A stretch of DNA of 64,000 nucleotides. Origin: Anatilimnocola floriformis. Lineage in GTDB: Bacteria; Planctomycetota; Planctomycetia; Pirellulales; Pirellulaceae. Every line of letters starts with the position of its first letter. Within the stretch, counting starts at the first letter, position 1. The DNA is taken from positions 5,952,001 to 6,016,000 of the forward strand of contig NZ_JAMLFW010000001.1 in NCBI RefSeq assembly GCF_024256385.1, written 5' to 3'. Below, piece by piece: positions 1 to 8,590 of this stretch. The notes beneath the pieces were generated by a model. That model had not been told where the DNA came from and did no database searches. It worked only from the letters and a program-made list of their open reading frames with translations. The position numbers were made by a program, and so were the translations under genes.

Positions 1-290
1 TGCGGTACGGATGGGGCAGATTGATTAGGTGGTTGTCGCCCACAGGTTGTGCCGACAATCAGATAAGAAAAGAGGGCCATCCGGCCGACTTGCGAACTGC
101 GATTGTATCACACCAATGTGATTTATAAGCTTCACAGGTGTTGCGGCGACGTTAAAGTTCGGTAACCAATCGAAGCCCCTTGTGCTTTCGGGACGATAGG
201 CGGACGATGTAACCAGATCTCTTTGGCCTTCTCGGCGCTCGCTTCTTTGAGCCTCGCCCCGAACTCCAAGTCTTTGGATGGGAGCGGAAT

Positions 291-563
291 ATGACGCAAG
301 CCTCGACAGGTATTCATGCGCACACAGGTATGGTTCGAATGGATGATTTCGCGGCGCCGGCGACTTGGGACGGTGGCGGCAGCGAATCGGTCGTCATCAA
401 ATTCAATGCGGCAAAAATGTCGCCGGAGCAACTCGAGCAATTAGCCGGCTTTCAAGGGAGGAGCGAACCCGTGACGATGGAATTTCCCGGCTGCCACGCC
501 AGACAGGCGATGATTGTAGGCTTTGGCAACAAAGACAACACCGTTTACATAACGTGGCTCTAA
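291..563 (+). CDS. Hypothetical protein, 90 aa
   Basis: Small ORF with a purine-rich stretch (GGAGCGGA) just before its ATG. The first 30 residues look unstructured. The last 60 alternate strand-like and helix-like segments (SVVIKFNAAKMSPEQLEQL, then MIVGFGNKDNTVYITWL), which is protein-like rather than random. No signal peptide or membrane segment and no family recognised. It lies 60 bases upstream of the small membrane protein at 624 on the same strand, so the two may be co-transcribed. Confidence 0.45.
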   Translation: MTQASTGIHAHTGMVRMDDFAAPATWDGGGSESVVIKFNAAKMSPEQLEQLAGFQGRSEPVTMEFPGCHARQAMIVGFGNKDNTVYITWL

Positions 564-623
564 GGCTGCTAACGGCCACTTTTGCACAAGCGGTCGATTG
601 GTCTTTTATCTCACAGGTGAACA

Positions 624-968
624 ATGAACATCGCAGCCATTTTCTTCGTCTTTGCCGCGTTGGGTGGAATCTTAATGCTGGTGATGCGACTACTCGGGCA
701 TGGGCGTCCACCGACCTGGTTGGCAGTGGGGCATGGCGCCATTGCAGGCACTGGACTCGCCACCCTCGGGTTTGCCTGCTCGCAATCGATGTTGCCCGTT
801 TCCGCCATCTGGTCGCTCGGGCTGCTTATCCTGGCAGCTCTTGGCGGTGCCACGTTGTTCATCGGATTTCATCTGCGCGGTCGCCCATTTCCGCTCCTAT
901 TCGCGATTGGACATGGATTGACTGCTGTGGCCGGTCTCGGATTCCTTCTGAATGCCATCTTTGGATAA
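624..968 (+). CDS. Small four-helix membrane protein with internal duplication
   Basis: A 114-aa protein with four predicted membrane segments at about residues 3-22, 32-50, 60-82 and 89-113. The two halves repeat each other: GRPPTWLAVGHGAIAGTGL in the first matches GRPFPLLFAIGHGLTAVAGL in the second, so it looks like a tandem duplication of a two-helix unit with a GHG motif. An inner-membrane location is inferred. Function is unknown and no enzymatic motif is visible. Confidence 0.65.
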   Translation: MNIAAIFFVFAALGGILMLVMRLLGHGRPPTWLAVGHGAIAGTGLATLGFACSQSMLPVSAIWSLGLLILAALGGATLFIGFHLRGRPFPLLFAIGHGLTAVAGLGFLLNAIFG

Positions 969-1587
969 AACAATTTAGTTCGTGTTCAGGTTCATAGCGA
1001 AGCGCCTGTCACTTGAAAATGCCTGGACGCGCACCAACCAGATTAGTTGAATTCCTCGATGCGCATCGCAGTCATTTCTCAATGGCCCGTGGCGCCGTAC
1101 TCGACTGCGCACCTGTCGATACGCCGGGAAAGGGCAGAGTGAGTTGGGTTTGCCGCGCCCAATGTGGTCGGTCATTCAGCCAGGAAGCGTCAAGCTGGCC
1201 GATCGCCTGATCCTGATTTAGCGTTTGGCAGAAAGACCTTGGCAATGGCGTTAATCGCCAGCCTCAATTGGCCTTCTCTGGCACTGAGGCCAACATGCGC
1301 TTACATGGGATTGGGAAAACGATCAAAAGCATTCTGCGGTATGGCTAGCTCAGTCGTGAACCGGATGCCCTCTATAAGGCCCTCTGCGGGGTCGTGACAA
1401 GCCCCAGGCACTGTCGAACTAAATGCAACTGGGGGTATGCGATTTGCTGATTTGCTTTGGTTTCGCAGCGTGGAATCGGCATCTGAAGGCGAATCTCGCA
1501 TGCGCCGTTCAGAGTCGGTTTAATTGTTGACTGCTCTTAGACCAAGTGGTCTCTCTGCGAGCATAAACTGCATCGGATTCTCGAAGC
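969..1587 (+). other. Intergenic stretch without a supported gene
   Basis: About 620 bases between the small membrane protein and the first hybrid kinase. Short open frames exist on both strands, but none has a convincing start, ribosome-binding site or family resemblance. Nothing structured was seen apart from probable promoter sequence for the kinase. Confidence 0.5.
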
Positions 1588-3108
1588 ATGGTTGAGCCCC
1601 CAAAACGAGACCCCGGTAATTGGAGCTTTGAGGAACGCTGGCAGATCTTGATGGAGAACGTCAAAGACTTTGCCATTTTCATGCTTGATCCGCAGGGAAA
1701 AATTGCCACCTGGCATGACGGTGCGGAGCGCATTCTCGGTTACCGCGAGGATGAAATTCTCGGTCACGACTTCTGTGAGATTTTCACTCCAGAAGACATC
1801 GGTCGTAAGCAACCGGAAGCAGAGTTGGAGGGAGCACGCATCCGCGGCCGCGCCGAGGACGAGCGCTGGCATTTGAGAAAAGATGGTTCGCGTTTTTGGG
1901 CATCGGGAATCGTGACGTCGCTTTGGGATGATGCTGGGAACCTCCGCGGATTCGCAAAAATCTTACGCGATATCACCGAACGTAAAAAAGCCCAAGAGAA
2001 GTTGCTTGAAGAGAATCGTCGGAAAGACGAGTTCCTGGCAATCCTTTCTCACGAACTCAGAAACCCGTTGGCAGGCATTAGCAACGCGGTCGAGGTGCTC
2101 CGTTTGGAGCCGACATCCTCCGAAGTTATCGAGATCATTGCTCGCCAGACAGCGGCGCTACGCCGCCTCGTCAACGACCTGCTCGATATAACGCGAATTA
2201 CTACGGGAAAGGTGGCTCTCCAACGCGAGCGGGTGAGCATCCAGGAAGTGATTGAGCGCACAGTTGCGGATCTTAGTCATCTCGTTGAAGCGGGGAGGCA
2301 TAGATTAAATGTCTTTGTGCCCGCTAATGCCATCGTGCTAGACGCAGATCCGATCCGACTGCGACAAGTGCTTGAGAACCTGCTCAGTAACGCCGTTAAA
2401 TATTCGCCGCCGGGAAGCACTATCGAGCTTAGCGCAAACCGACTTGGCAGTGAGTTGTTTCTCACGGTGCGAGACAACGGGGTCGGAATTTCGTCAGAGT
2501 TTCTGCCGCGAATTTTCGAAATGTTCATCCAGGGTGAACGTATCTTGGATCGAGCCCAAGGCGGCCTAGGCGTCGGTCTCACGGTCGCACAACGAATCGT
2601 CCAAATGCACGGGGGAAGCATCGAAGCGAATAGTGCTGGGGTAGGGAGGGGAAGCGAATTCTCAATTCGATTGCCAGTGCTTATTGATGTTGGCTCGATT
2701 GGGGAAAAGACCCACACAAACGAAGCCCCACGAGCGAAGACGCTGAAAATCTTGATTGCCGAAGACGATGAAGACTCGGCTGCAACAATCGCAATCTTGC
2801 TGCGGCGCGCCGGTCATACGGTGGAGGCCAAGCCTAATGGCGTGGAAGTCTTGAAAACTGCCAACATTTTTCAGCCAGACGTGCTGCTACTCAATCTTGG
2901 TCTGCCAATTCTTAGCGGCTTTGATGTGGCGAAGCGTATTCAGCAACATCCAGTGCTTCACAAAACCTGCCTCATTGCCATTTCGGGCAATGGCAGTCCA
3001 GACGATAGAGCTCGTTGCACGGAGGCTGGGTTCGATTTCTTCCTCCTCAAGCCCATCGCGTTCGACGAGCTTGAAAAAGTTTTGGCATTGATGAGTGAGT
3101 CCACGTGA
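1588..3108 (+). CDS. PAS hybrid histidine kinase with Asn-substituted receiver
   Basis: Cytoplasmic hybrid sensor kinase, 506 aa. A PAS domain occupies about residues 15-135 (NVKDFAIFMLDPQGKIATW, GYREDEILGH). HisKA follows with phospho-acceptor His155 in ILSHELRNPLAG. The HATPase shows DNGVGISSEFLPRIFEMF and GGLGVGLTVAQRIVQMHGG, ending near residue 375. A C-terminal receiver spans about 388-500. The receiver keeps the acidic pocket (IAEDDED) and the conserved Lys (LLKPI), but the expected phospho-Asp is Asn436 (VLLLNLGLP, codon AAT). The kinase core looks intact while the attached receiver should not be phosphorylated in the normal way. No transmembrane segment and no adjacent response regulator, so this is an orphan kinase. 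Confidence 0.9.
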   Translation: MVEPPKRDPGNWSFEERWQILMENVKDFAIFMLDPQGKIATWHDGAERILGYREDEILGHDFCEIFTPEDIGRKQPEAELEGARIRGRAEDERWHLRKDGSRFWASGIVTSLWDDAGNLRGFAKILRDITERKKAQEKLLEENRRKDEFLAILSHELRNPLAGISNAVEVLRLEPTSSEVIEIIARQTAALRRLVNDLLDITRITTGKVALQRERVSIQEVIERTVADLSHLVEAGRHRLNVFVPANAIVLDADPIRLRQVLENLLSNAVKYSPPGSTIELSANRLGSELFLTVRDNGVGISSEFLPRIFEMFIQGERILDRAQGGLGVGLTVAQRIVQMHGGSIEANSAGVGRGSEFSIRLPVLIDVGSIGEKTHTNEAPRAKTLKILIAEDDEDSAATIAILLRRAGHTVEAKPNGVEVLKTANIFQPDVLLLNLGLPILSGFDVAKRIQQHPVLHKTCLIAISGNGSPDDRARCTEAGFDFFLLKPIAFDELEKVLALMSEST

Positions 3109-3112
3109 GTTG

Positions 3113-3420
3113 CTCCCACTCCAGATACCTGATTGAAATATAGCGGTCCTTCACCACCGCGAGGATGGGACGGCAGAGCCAGATCGATTCCTTCCCTATC
3201 ACACACAACCTTAAGCGCCTGACGTATTTCGGACCAAGATTCTTGTCGCGTGGGGCGAGGCTGCCCCAGCTCGGACATTTCCGCCTTTAATGACTTGGCT
3301 TCGTCGGAGTTGGGGTCCAATGACTTCTACTTTTCAGCGAGCGTGTCGATTTCGTCGTCACGTTGCTTGATGGCTTCTTTGAACTCCGCCGTCTGCTTCT
3401 GTTCCGCTGTGGCCCTCTCT
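3113..3420 (-). pseudogene. Possible decayed minus-strand gene with in-frame stop
   Basis: Reading the minus strand, a helical charged segment (TAEQKQTAEFKEAIKQRDDE, then IDTLAEK) meets an in-frame TAG near 3340. It resumes in the same frame as KSLDPNSDEAKSLKAEMSEL, then QALKVVCDREGIDLALP, before running antisense into the kinase at 1588-3108. The composition is that of a real coiled-coil protein broken by a nonsense change. The family is not recognised and no start is visible. Calling it a gene remnant is an inference. Confidence 0.3.
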
Positions 3421-3430
3421 TTACCAAGCG

Positions 3431-3821
3431 GATGTGCTCGTCCACGGAGTTTTCGTCTCCGACCCTGATCAGAGTGGTGGGACTTTCTGGGTCATTGTGC
3501 CCAACGAAATGCCTGTCACACTGAGTGGCACAATCTATTCGCTGCGGGCCGCTGAACAGTTTGGCCCCTCCGCCCCGAGTTCTTTGCGGGAGCTGAGCAA
3601 TTAAGCGATATCTTTGGCGAAAGCCGTTCAATTTGCCGAAACGCGTGGAATTGGTTGACACCATTACCAATCTCACCGTCGCGGAAATCGTCGTCGTGGG
3701 ACGGGATTTTAAGTGGAAGCGCAAGACTAGCCCGCTGCTGCATGGCGCACCGCCAGCGGAAGGAGTCGCCAAAGGACTGGCGCAGGCCAAGGTAGATGTT
3801 TTTGACGGGTTGCCAAAATAG
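3431..3821 (+). pseudogene. Possible frameshifted plus-strand gene remnant
   Basis: Two plus-strand frames abut. The first reads DVLVHGVFVSDPDQSGGTFW, continues through IYSLRAAEQFGPSAPSSLRE and stops at TAA near 3603. The frame one base earlier opens across the same point and continues IKRYLWRKPFNLPKRVELVD, ending GLAQAKVDVFDGLPK with a stop at 3819-3821. A single-base indel would fuse them into about 130 residues. No usable ATG and no recognised family; both halves could be chance. Confidence 0.22.
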
Positions 3822-4295
3822 CCCGTCACATGCGCTCCGGTGACTCTGAATGGATTCTCTCGCCGGAAGCCTTGTGGCGGGTTTTTAATCGAGCGACCGC
3901 GCGGTCGAAATCGACCGTCGAACTCAGCGTTCCGCACAAATAATCAAGGGATTTGTCAGAAACCGTACAGAACTCAGTCGGGCATTTTCTTGCGCGAAAT
4001 TATTTTGCCTGATTGAAATTTGATTCGCAGATAATAGATTTAGGCAAAACCTCTCTCTGCCTTCTTATGGGTAGACCTTGTGACCGCGCGCACTTTTCTG
4101 TGCCCGAATTGTGGGCATGCAGTTTTACCGGAAACAGAGCTCGTAAAGGGTGGTCCCGGCCAAAAGCTCCGGGCGGGCGTTTGGTGGTGGGCAAGCGGCA
4201 GTAGCCATTCACAGGGTGTGATGGCCGTCGAGGAAGGCCGACCGGCAACCCCGGGTTACACGTTTACACGACTAGCCGATTTGCCGAACGCTGAC
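3822..4295 (+). other. Non-coding stretch with a 14-bp palindrome
   Basis: About 470 bases between degraded sequence and the SDR gene. It holds the perfect palindrome CGACCGCGCGGTCG at 3894-3907, followed by TCGACCGTCGA. A GTG-initiated frame at 4080 reads FLCPNCGHAVLPETEL (zinc-ribbon-like) but its continuation is not protein-like. No gene is supported here. Confidence 0.4.
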
Positions 4296-5135
4296 TCAGG
4301 ACTCGTCGTGTGACAGCGACGAAGACAAGTCTCTGTAGGCATTGGCTTGCGCGTGTAATTGCTTCGCCTTCTCTTCAAATGTTCCGACAGCGTCGGCCCC
4401 AGCAGCCCAACGCAGCGGCGGCACCGTCTGGCTCGCGAGTTCGACAAGTGCCTTAGCAAGTTTCGCCGGGTCACCGCCCTGCAAGCCACTCATTCCCTTC
4501 CACGCAGTCACTGTCCGCTTTGTCTTGTCTGCGTAATCATCAATTGCGGGCTCAGGCCATTTTGTGGATTCATCCGTCAGAAGTTCGGTGCGAAAAAAGC
4601 CAGGCTCTACGAGCATCGTGCGGATGTTGAATGGCTCAATCTCGGGCGCAATTGATTCCATCCAGCCCTCGACGGCGAATTTAGATGCAGCGTAAGCGGA
4701 AACGAAACCCTGTCCCAATATACCTGCGGTCGATGAAACCGTCACGATGAGCCCGGACCGTTGATTACGCATGATGGGAAGTACGGCGCGCGTGACATTC
4801 ACGGGACCAAAGAAATTTGTCTCGACTTGTGCGCGAAAATTCTCTGGCGTGATTTCCTCGAAGAACCCCGCGTAGAAGTTCCCTGCATTGTTGACAAGCA
4901 CGTCGATGCGGCCAAATTCCTTCACAGTGGCGTCCGCCGCCGCCTTGGCATCTTCGGGGCTCGTGACATCGAGCTTTACGACTAACAGGTCATCCGTCGT
5001 GCCGATTGCTTCCCTTACGACCATGGTGTTTCTACCCGTGGCAACCACTATATTGCCTGCGGCGCGAGCCGCTTTTGCGATGTCTACGCCCATGCCACGA
5101 CCGGCACCCGTTATCAACCACACTTTGCTCATCAT
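4296..5135 (-). CDS. Short-chain dehydrogenase/reductase (SDR)
   Basis: NAD(P)-dependent oxidoreductase of the classical SDR family, 279 aa. It has the Rossmann nucleotide motif TGAGRGMG near the N-terminus, the structural NNAG motif, the catalytic serine in TVSSTAG and the YxxxK active site in SAYAASK. The C-terminal half is longer than the core fold and fits the subgroup acting on hydrophobic or carbonyl substrates; the substrate cannot be told. The start overlaps the end of the upstream 84-aa ORF by ATGA, suggesting translational coupling. A second ATG one codon later is equally possible. Confidence 0.9.
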   Translation of the reverse strand: MMSKVWLITGAGRGMGVDIAKAARAAGNIVVATGRNTMVVREAIGTTDDLLVVKLDVTSPEDAKAAADATVKEFGRIDVLVNNAGNFYAGFFEEITPENFRAQVETNFFGPVNVTRAVLPIMRNQRSGLIVTVSSTAGILGQGFVSAYAASKFAVEGWMESIAPEIEPFNIRTMLVEPGFFRTELLTDESTKWPEPAIDDYADKTKRTVTAWKGMSGLQGGDPAKLAKALVELASQTVPPLRWAAGADAVGTFEEKAKQLHAQANAYRDLSSSLSHDES

Positions 5136-5386
5136 CGTCTCCGTTCTGTGCGAAAGGTTGCATACAGGCTGTGCTGGGCTTTTTTCGTGCGCTCATCGTT
5201 CACCCAGCAGCGTAGCTCACACGACTCGGAGCAGGCTTGACGAAGTTTATCGGAAGCCAATCTAGCTTCTAGCAGAAGCCTTCGGCTTTCGGCAAAGAGG
5301 ATTCGCGATGTCGCGATGAGTTCGTCGAGTTCACTTGTCACGGGGCTGCCCTCGGATGCCGCATTGTAGGCCCAGCCATAGGCCAC
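5132..5386 (-). CDS. Hypothetical protein, 84 aa, coupled to SDR gene
   Basis: Small ORF ending exactly at the start of the SDR gene with a four-base ATGA overlap, the arrangement expected of a two-gene operon. The middle of the protein is a predicted amphipathic helix (SELDELIATSRILFAESRRL). The C-terminus is basic and ends TERRR. No recognised domain. The overlap is the main support for its being real. Confidence 0.4.
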   Translation of the reverse strand: MAYGWAYNAASEGSPVTSELDELIATSRILFAESRRLLLEARLASDKLRQACSESCELRCWVNDERTKKAQHSLYATFRTERRR

Positions 5387-5550
5387 CGGATAGCAACCGC
5401 TTTTTCATGCGCCAACGCAATAGCGAATGCCGATAAATCAACAAACGCCATTCAGTGACGCTGCGGGGCAGGCGCGTCGCTGGGTGGCGTTTTTCGCTGA
5501 CTGTCGGCAACCGTACTGACAGGAATCGTCAGTCGCACGATCATGGCCAA

Positions 5551-5733
5551 ATGAACGAAGTGCGTCGCTGCCTCGCTTGCGGATCGACCGTGGGCACCGT
5601 GACCGATTTGCCCGCGCGTCCGGGCGCAGTGTTCTTCGATCAGGTGTTCAAGTGCGAATGTGGCAGAGAGACCACGTATATAGTGGTGCCCAACGAAGAT
5701 GACGATGATAATGGCACGACAAGTGCTGAATAA
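5551..5733 (+). CDS. Small zinc-ribbon-like protein, 60 aa
   Basis: The frame is open further upstream, but the ATG at 5551 (MNEVRRCLACGSTVG) is the likely start because the upstream part has no protein character. Two Cys pairs, CLAC near the N-terminus and CEC about 30 residues later in FKCECGRETTYIVVP, could bind one zinc ion. The C-terminus is an acidic tail (NEDDDDNG). Function unknown. Confidence 0.5.
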   Translation: MNEVRRCLACGSTVGTVTDLPARPGAVFFDQVFKCECGRETTYIVVPNEDDDDNGTTSAE

Positions 5734-5774
5734 TTCGGACATCATCACTTAACACCCAGCGGGCCGGGTGCAAG

Positions 5775-6035
5775 ATGTCGTCAGAGCGGATAAGAGAAGC
5801 TGTGCAGCGGTGCATTGAGCACTGCTACTCATCGGAACACTGGTACTGCTGCTGGTCCGAATTTATGGAAGGTCTTTTTCAAGACCGTTCGTGGTCGGTC
5901 GCCGAGATCGAGAAAGTTCAATTGGCACTCTGTAAAGTACTTCCGGTTGTAAGGACTGGCCAGAATCCGTTGACCGGGCGAAAGCCAAGCGGCGCAGAAA
6001 TCGAGCAGGCTGTACAGCGCGTGCTGTCCCGGTGA
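5775..6035 (+). CDS. Hypothetical protein, 86 aa
   Basis: Mostly helical soluble protein starting MSSERIREAVQRCIEHCY and ending AEIEQAVQRVLSR. It contains four cysteines and an aromatic patch (HWYCCW). It starts 40 bases after the preceding zinc-ribbon ORF on the same strand and ends two bases before the stop of the convergent gene at 6038. No family recognised; length and composition suggest a genuine gene. Confidence 0.5.
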   Translation: MSSERIREAVQRCIEHCYSSEHWYCCWSEFMEGLFQDRSWSVAEIEKVQLALCKVLPVVRTGQNPLTGRKPSGAEIEQAVQRVLSR

Positions 6036-6037
6036 CG

Positions 6038-6340
6038 CTACCCTTGGCGCCATACCGCCAAGGGCGTCAGGTCGCCCTCGATGTCGCAGATGCAGTATCG
6101 CAGCAAGTCGTCAGGGCCATCGAAATCAGTGGCATCGTCCCACACCGCAACGTATTCACCGTACCACCGCGCGCAGCGCTCCGTGCTGGGGCAATGCACC
6201 CACCGGCGATACGTTGCCTCATGCAGACTCAAACTATCGCGCCAGCCGGGGCAATTCCTGTCCAAGAAAGCATCGAGGCGCAGAACATCGCTACTGCTGA
6301 TCGGCTGATTAACGTAATGGGCCGGAGTCAGTTTCTTCAT
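6038..6340 (-). CDS. Hypothetical protein, 100 aa
   Basis: Soluble acidic protein rich in Trp, Tyr and Asp (WYGEYVAVWDDATDFDGPDD, CICDIEGDLTPLAVW), convergent with the gene ending at 6035. The second half looks like a short beta-sheet domain. No signal peptide and no recognised family. The codon pattern and aromatic spacing favour a real gene. Confidence 0.5.
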   Translation of the reverse strand: MKKLTPAHYVNQPISSSDVLRLDAFLDRNCPGWRDSLSLHEATYRRWVHCPSTERCARWYGEYVAVWDDATDFDGPDDLLRYCICDIEGDLTPLAVWRQG

Positions 6341-6515
6341 GCGCGGTTGGGTGACCGCAGCAGGGCAGGCTACCGGGCAGATCGTTGGTGGCGGGTGACT
6401 GGCGGGACCGGAATCCTAACGAAGATCAACGCTTGGAGGAACCCCTCAGCGTTGCTGTCGGAAAATGGATTACAATTGAACGAGCAACTGAGCCCTAGAA
6501 GGTAGCGAACAACTG

Positions 6516-8198
6516 ATGCGGCTGGCTGATTTCATCGAAGCAAACATCGAACTCATACTCGCAGAGTGGGAAGTCTTCGCGCGTAAAATCTGGCCCCATT
6601 CTTCGGCGGGTGCAGTCGTGGACCCGGCTACGTTGCGAGACGACGCTGAGGATATTCTCCTCGCGACGGTTTCGGACATGCGATCCGATCAAACAACGTC
6701 GCAGCAATCCGAAAAATCTAAGGGCGGCGGTCTCGCGGGAAAAAGCGGCGACCAAGTTAATAAAGCATCCGAGTTGCATGGTGCTGGCCGCGTCGGCTCC
6801 GGCTTTCAATTGTGGGCGGTCGTCGCTGAGTACCGGGCGCTTCGCGCGAGTGTACTTCGCCTTTGGCGGGAAAGTGGGCCGGAAACCGACCTTAACGACA
6901 TTGACGACGTTACACGCTTCAACGAGTGCATCGACCAGTCTCTCACTGAGTCCGTTCGGGCGTATACGAAGCAAGTCGAGCGCGACCGCGTCGAGCTGTT
7001 AGTAAAGGAACAAGCGGCGCGCAAAGATGCTGAAAATGCCAACCGCGCCAAAGATTTGTTTCTGGCTACCCTTAGCCACGAACTGCGGACCCCACTTAAC
7101 GCCATCGTCGGCTGGATAAACATCTTGCGTTTAAGCGGCGACAGTGAAGAAAACCTCGCAGAGGGACTCGATGTCATCGAGCGAAATACCAAGGCGCAGG
7201 TACAACTGATCGAAGATGTACTGGACGTCTCACGCATCGTTTCCGGCAAGCTGCGTCTCGACATCCGCGACTGTGACCTGATTGACATAATTAACGCGGG
7301 CATCGACGTAGTCCGCCCGACAGCGAACGCGAAAGAGATTTCCCTTGAAGTGCAGCTTGATCCCACAGCACGCCGCGCGTCTTGTGATGCAACTCGGATG
7401 CAACAAGTCGTCTGGAACTTGTTAACAAATGCCCTGAAATTTACGGGCAAGAGAGGCGTAGTTCGCGTTACGCTGGCCAGGGAAAGCTCCTGCTTGCGGC
7501 TGATGGTGAGCGACAATGGGCAAGGCATCAGTCCAGAACTGTTGCCTTACGTCTTTGAGCGTTTTCGTCAGGCCGACAGCTCTACGCGACGAACTTACGG
7601 CGGGCTCGGACTTGGGCTCTCGATTGTCAAGCATCTGGCCGAAATGCACGGTGGAACCGTCGAGGCACAGAGCGGGGGCGAGGGGCAGGGCGCAACCTTC
7701 ATTGTTAGTTTGCCGATTAAAGCCGTGCAAATTGCAGAAGCAGCTTTTGCGGATTCCGACTCAGAAAGCGATGCTACATCGGCAATGCGCCCCCCCGAAC
7801 CACCGCCGGTGAGTCTGGATGGGCTGCATGTTCTGATTGTCGATGATGAACCTGACGCACGCCGAATGCTTTCAAAGGTACTGGAAGGCGTTGGTGCCCG
7901 CGTCACAACGGCAGCGACAGCCGCCGAAGCGCTTGCTGTGATCGCTAATGCCACAGACAAGCTCGACGTCTTCGTTAGCGACGTAGGAATGCCCAATCAG
8001 AACGGCTATGACTTAATCCGCGAAGTGCGCCGACTAGGGCATCACGCTCAAGGACTCCCAGCGGTAGCGCTGACCGCATTCGCCCACAAGGATGACGCGA
8101 GTGAGGCAGCAATGGCCGGATTTCAGGTCCATCTTGCAAAGCCGGTGAATCTACATGAGCTGACAGCAGTCATTGCCCGACTCGCTGGCCGTGTGTGA
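6516..8198 (+). CDS. Hybrid histidine kinase with RsbRD-like N-terminal domain
   Basis: Cytoplasmic orphan hybrid kinase, 560 aa. Residues 1-150 form an all-helical domain (IEANIELILAEWEVFARKIW, LWAVVAEYRALRASVLRLW) resembling the RsbRD N-terminal family of sensory helical domains. HisKA follows with His188 in TLSHELRTPLNAIVGW. The HATPase shows DNGQGISPELLPYVFERF and GGLGLGLSIVKHLAEMHGG. The C-terminal receiver begins LIVDDEPDARRM, with phospho-Asp489 in FVSDVGMP and a conserved Lys in LAKPVN. No output domain and no partner regulator nearby, so a phosphorelay to a distant Hpt or regulator is inferred. The downstream end is only 54 bases from the transposon target duplication. Confidence 0.9.
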   Translation: MRLADFIEANIELILAEWEVFARKIWPHSSAGAVVDPATLRDDAEDILLATVSDMRSDQTTSQQSEKSKGGGLAGKSGDQVNKASELHGAGRVGSGFQLWAVVAEYRALRASVLRLWRESGPETDLNDIDDVTRFNECIDQSLTESVRAYTKQVERDRVELLVKEQAARKDAENANRAKDLFLATLSHELRTPLNAIVGWINILRLSGDSEENLAEGLDVIERNTKAQVQLIEDVLDVSRIVSGKLRLDIRDCDLIDIINAGIDVVRPTANAKEISLEVQLDPTARRASCDATRMQQVVWNLLTNALKFTGKRGVVRVTLARESSCLRLMVSDNGQGISPELLPYVFERFRQADSSTRRTYGGLGLGLSIVKHLAEMHGGTVEAQSGGEGQGATFIVSLPIKAVQIAEAAFADSDSESDATSAMRPPEPPPVSLDGLHVLIVDDEPDARRMLSKVLEGVGARVTTAATAAEALAVIANATDKLDVFVSDVGMPNQNGYDLIREVRRLGHHAQGLPAVALTAFAHKDDASEAAMAGFQVHLAKPVNLHELTAVIARLAGRV

Positions 8199-8252
8199 TG
8201 AATCGCGAGCACAAGAGCATGGGCCCACTTTCACCGTCGTCTTAGTGCCATT

Positions 8253-8260
8253 CGACTTTG
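8253..8260. repeat. 8-bp target-site duplication, left copy
   Basis: CGACTTTG lies directly outside the left transposon end and is repeated exactly at 12483-12490 outside the right end. An 8-bp duplication fits the IS1 family (8-9 bp is typical) and agrees with the encoded transposase. The identity of both copies suggests a fairly recent insertion. Confidence 0.88.
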
Positions 8261-8283
8261 GGTAGTGTTGGATTAAGTGGACC
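8261..8283 (+). repeat. Transposon terminal inverted repeat, left
   Basis: A 23-base end beginning GGTAGTGTTGG and finishing AAGTGGACC. It is exactly complementary to 12460-12482 with no mismatch. The GGT terminus matches the usual outer bases of IS1-family ends. Confidence 0.9.
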
Positions 8284-8590
8284 TAGCCGGGAAGGCGGAA
8301 TTAAGGGGAAGTCGTTTCACTGGCACCGTTCTCAATTCCCACGCCCCCGGCCTCACCTTCCGGTCGATCTGCTCTAGGGGCCAAAAGAAAATTGCAGACC
8401 ACTCATTTCCAAAGCGGTAGGGGTATTCGAATGTTATATAGACGGGGCTAAGCGTTTGAGGCTTAGGACCGATGTGATCCATTTCCACGCGTACTTCCCT
8501 CTCGGGAACCACCAGCGCGGAGTAACTCCCCACGTACAGCACCGGCAGAAGCAGCAGGACGATGGCGAGGATGAGAGGAACTCGGTTCAT
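8273..8590 (-). CDS. Transposon cargo: small signal-anchored protein
   Basis: A 105-aa protein with an N-terminal hydrophobic segment (VPLILAIVLLLLPVLYVGSY, about residues 4-23) that would anchor or export it. The mature part reads VPEREVRVEMDHIGPKPQTL and contains several Trp and Tyr (FEYPYRFGNEWSAIFFW). It overlaps the upstream cargo gene by ATGA (8587-8590), so the two are probably co-translated. Its C-terminal codons and stop run into the left inverted repeat, so it belongs to the element. Function unknown. Confidence 0.65.
   Translation of the reverse strand: MNRVPLILAIVLLLLPVLYVGSYSALVVPEREVRVEMDHIGPKPQTLSPVYITFEYPYRFGNEWSAIFFWPLEQIDRKVRPGAWELRTVPVKRLPLNSAFPARST

Noticed and set aside
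4080-4313. GTG-initiated frame with FLCPNCGHAVLPETEL
   Set aside because: One CxxC looks like half a zinc ribbon, but the rest (VWWWASGSSHSQGVMAVEEG) is not protein-like and there is no second Cys pair or ribosome-binding site.
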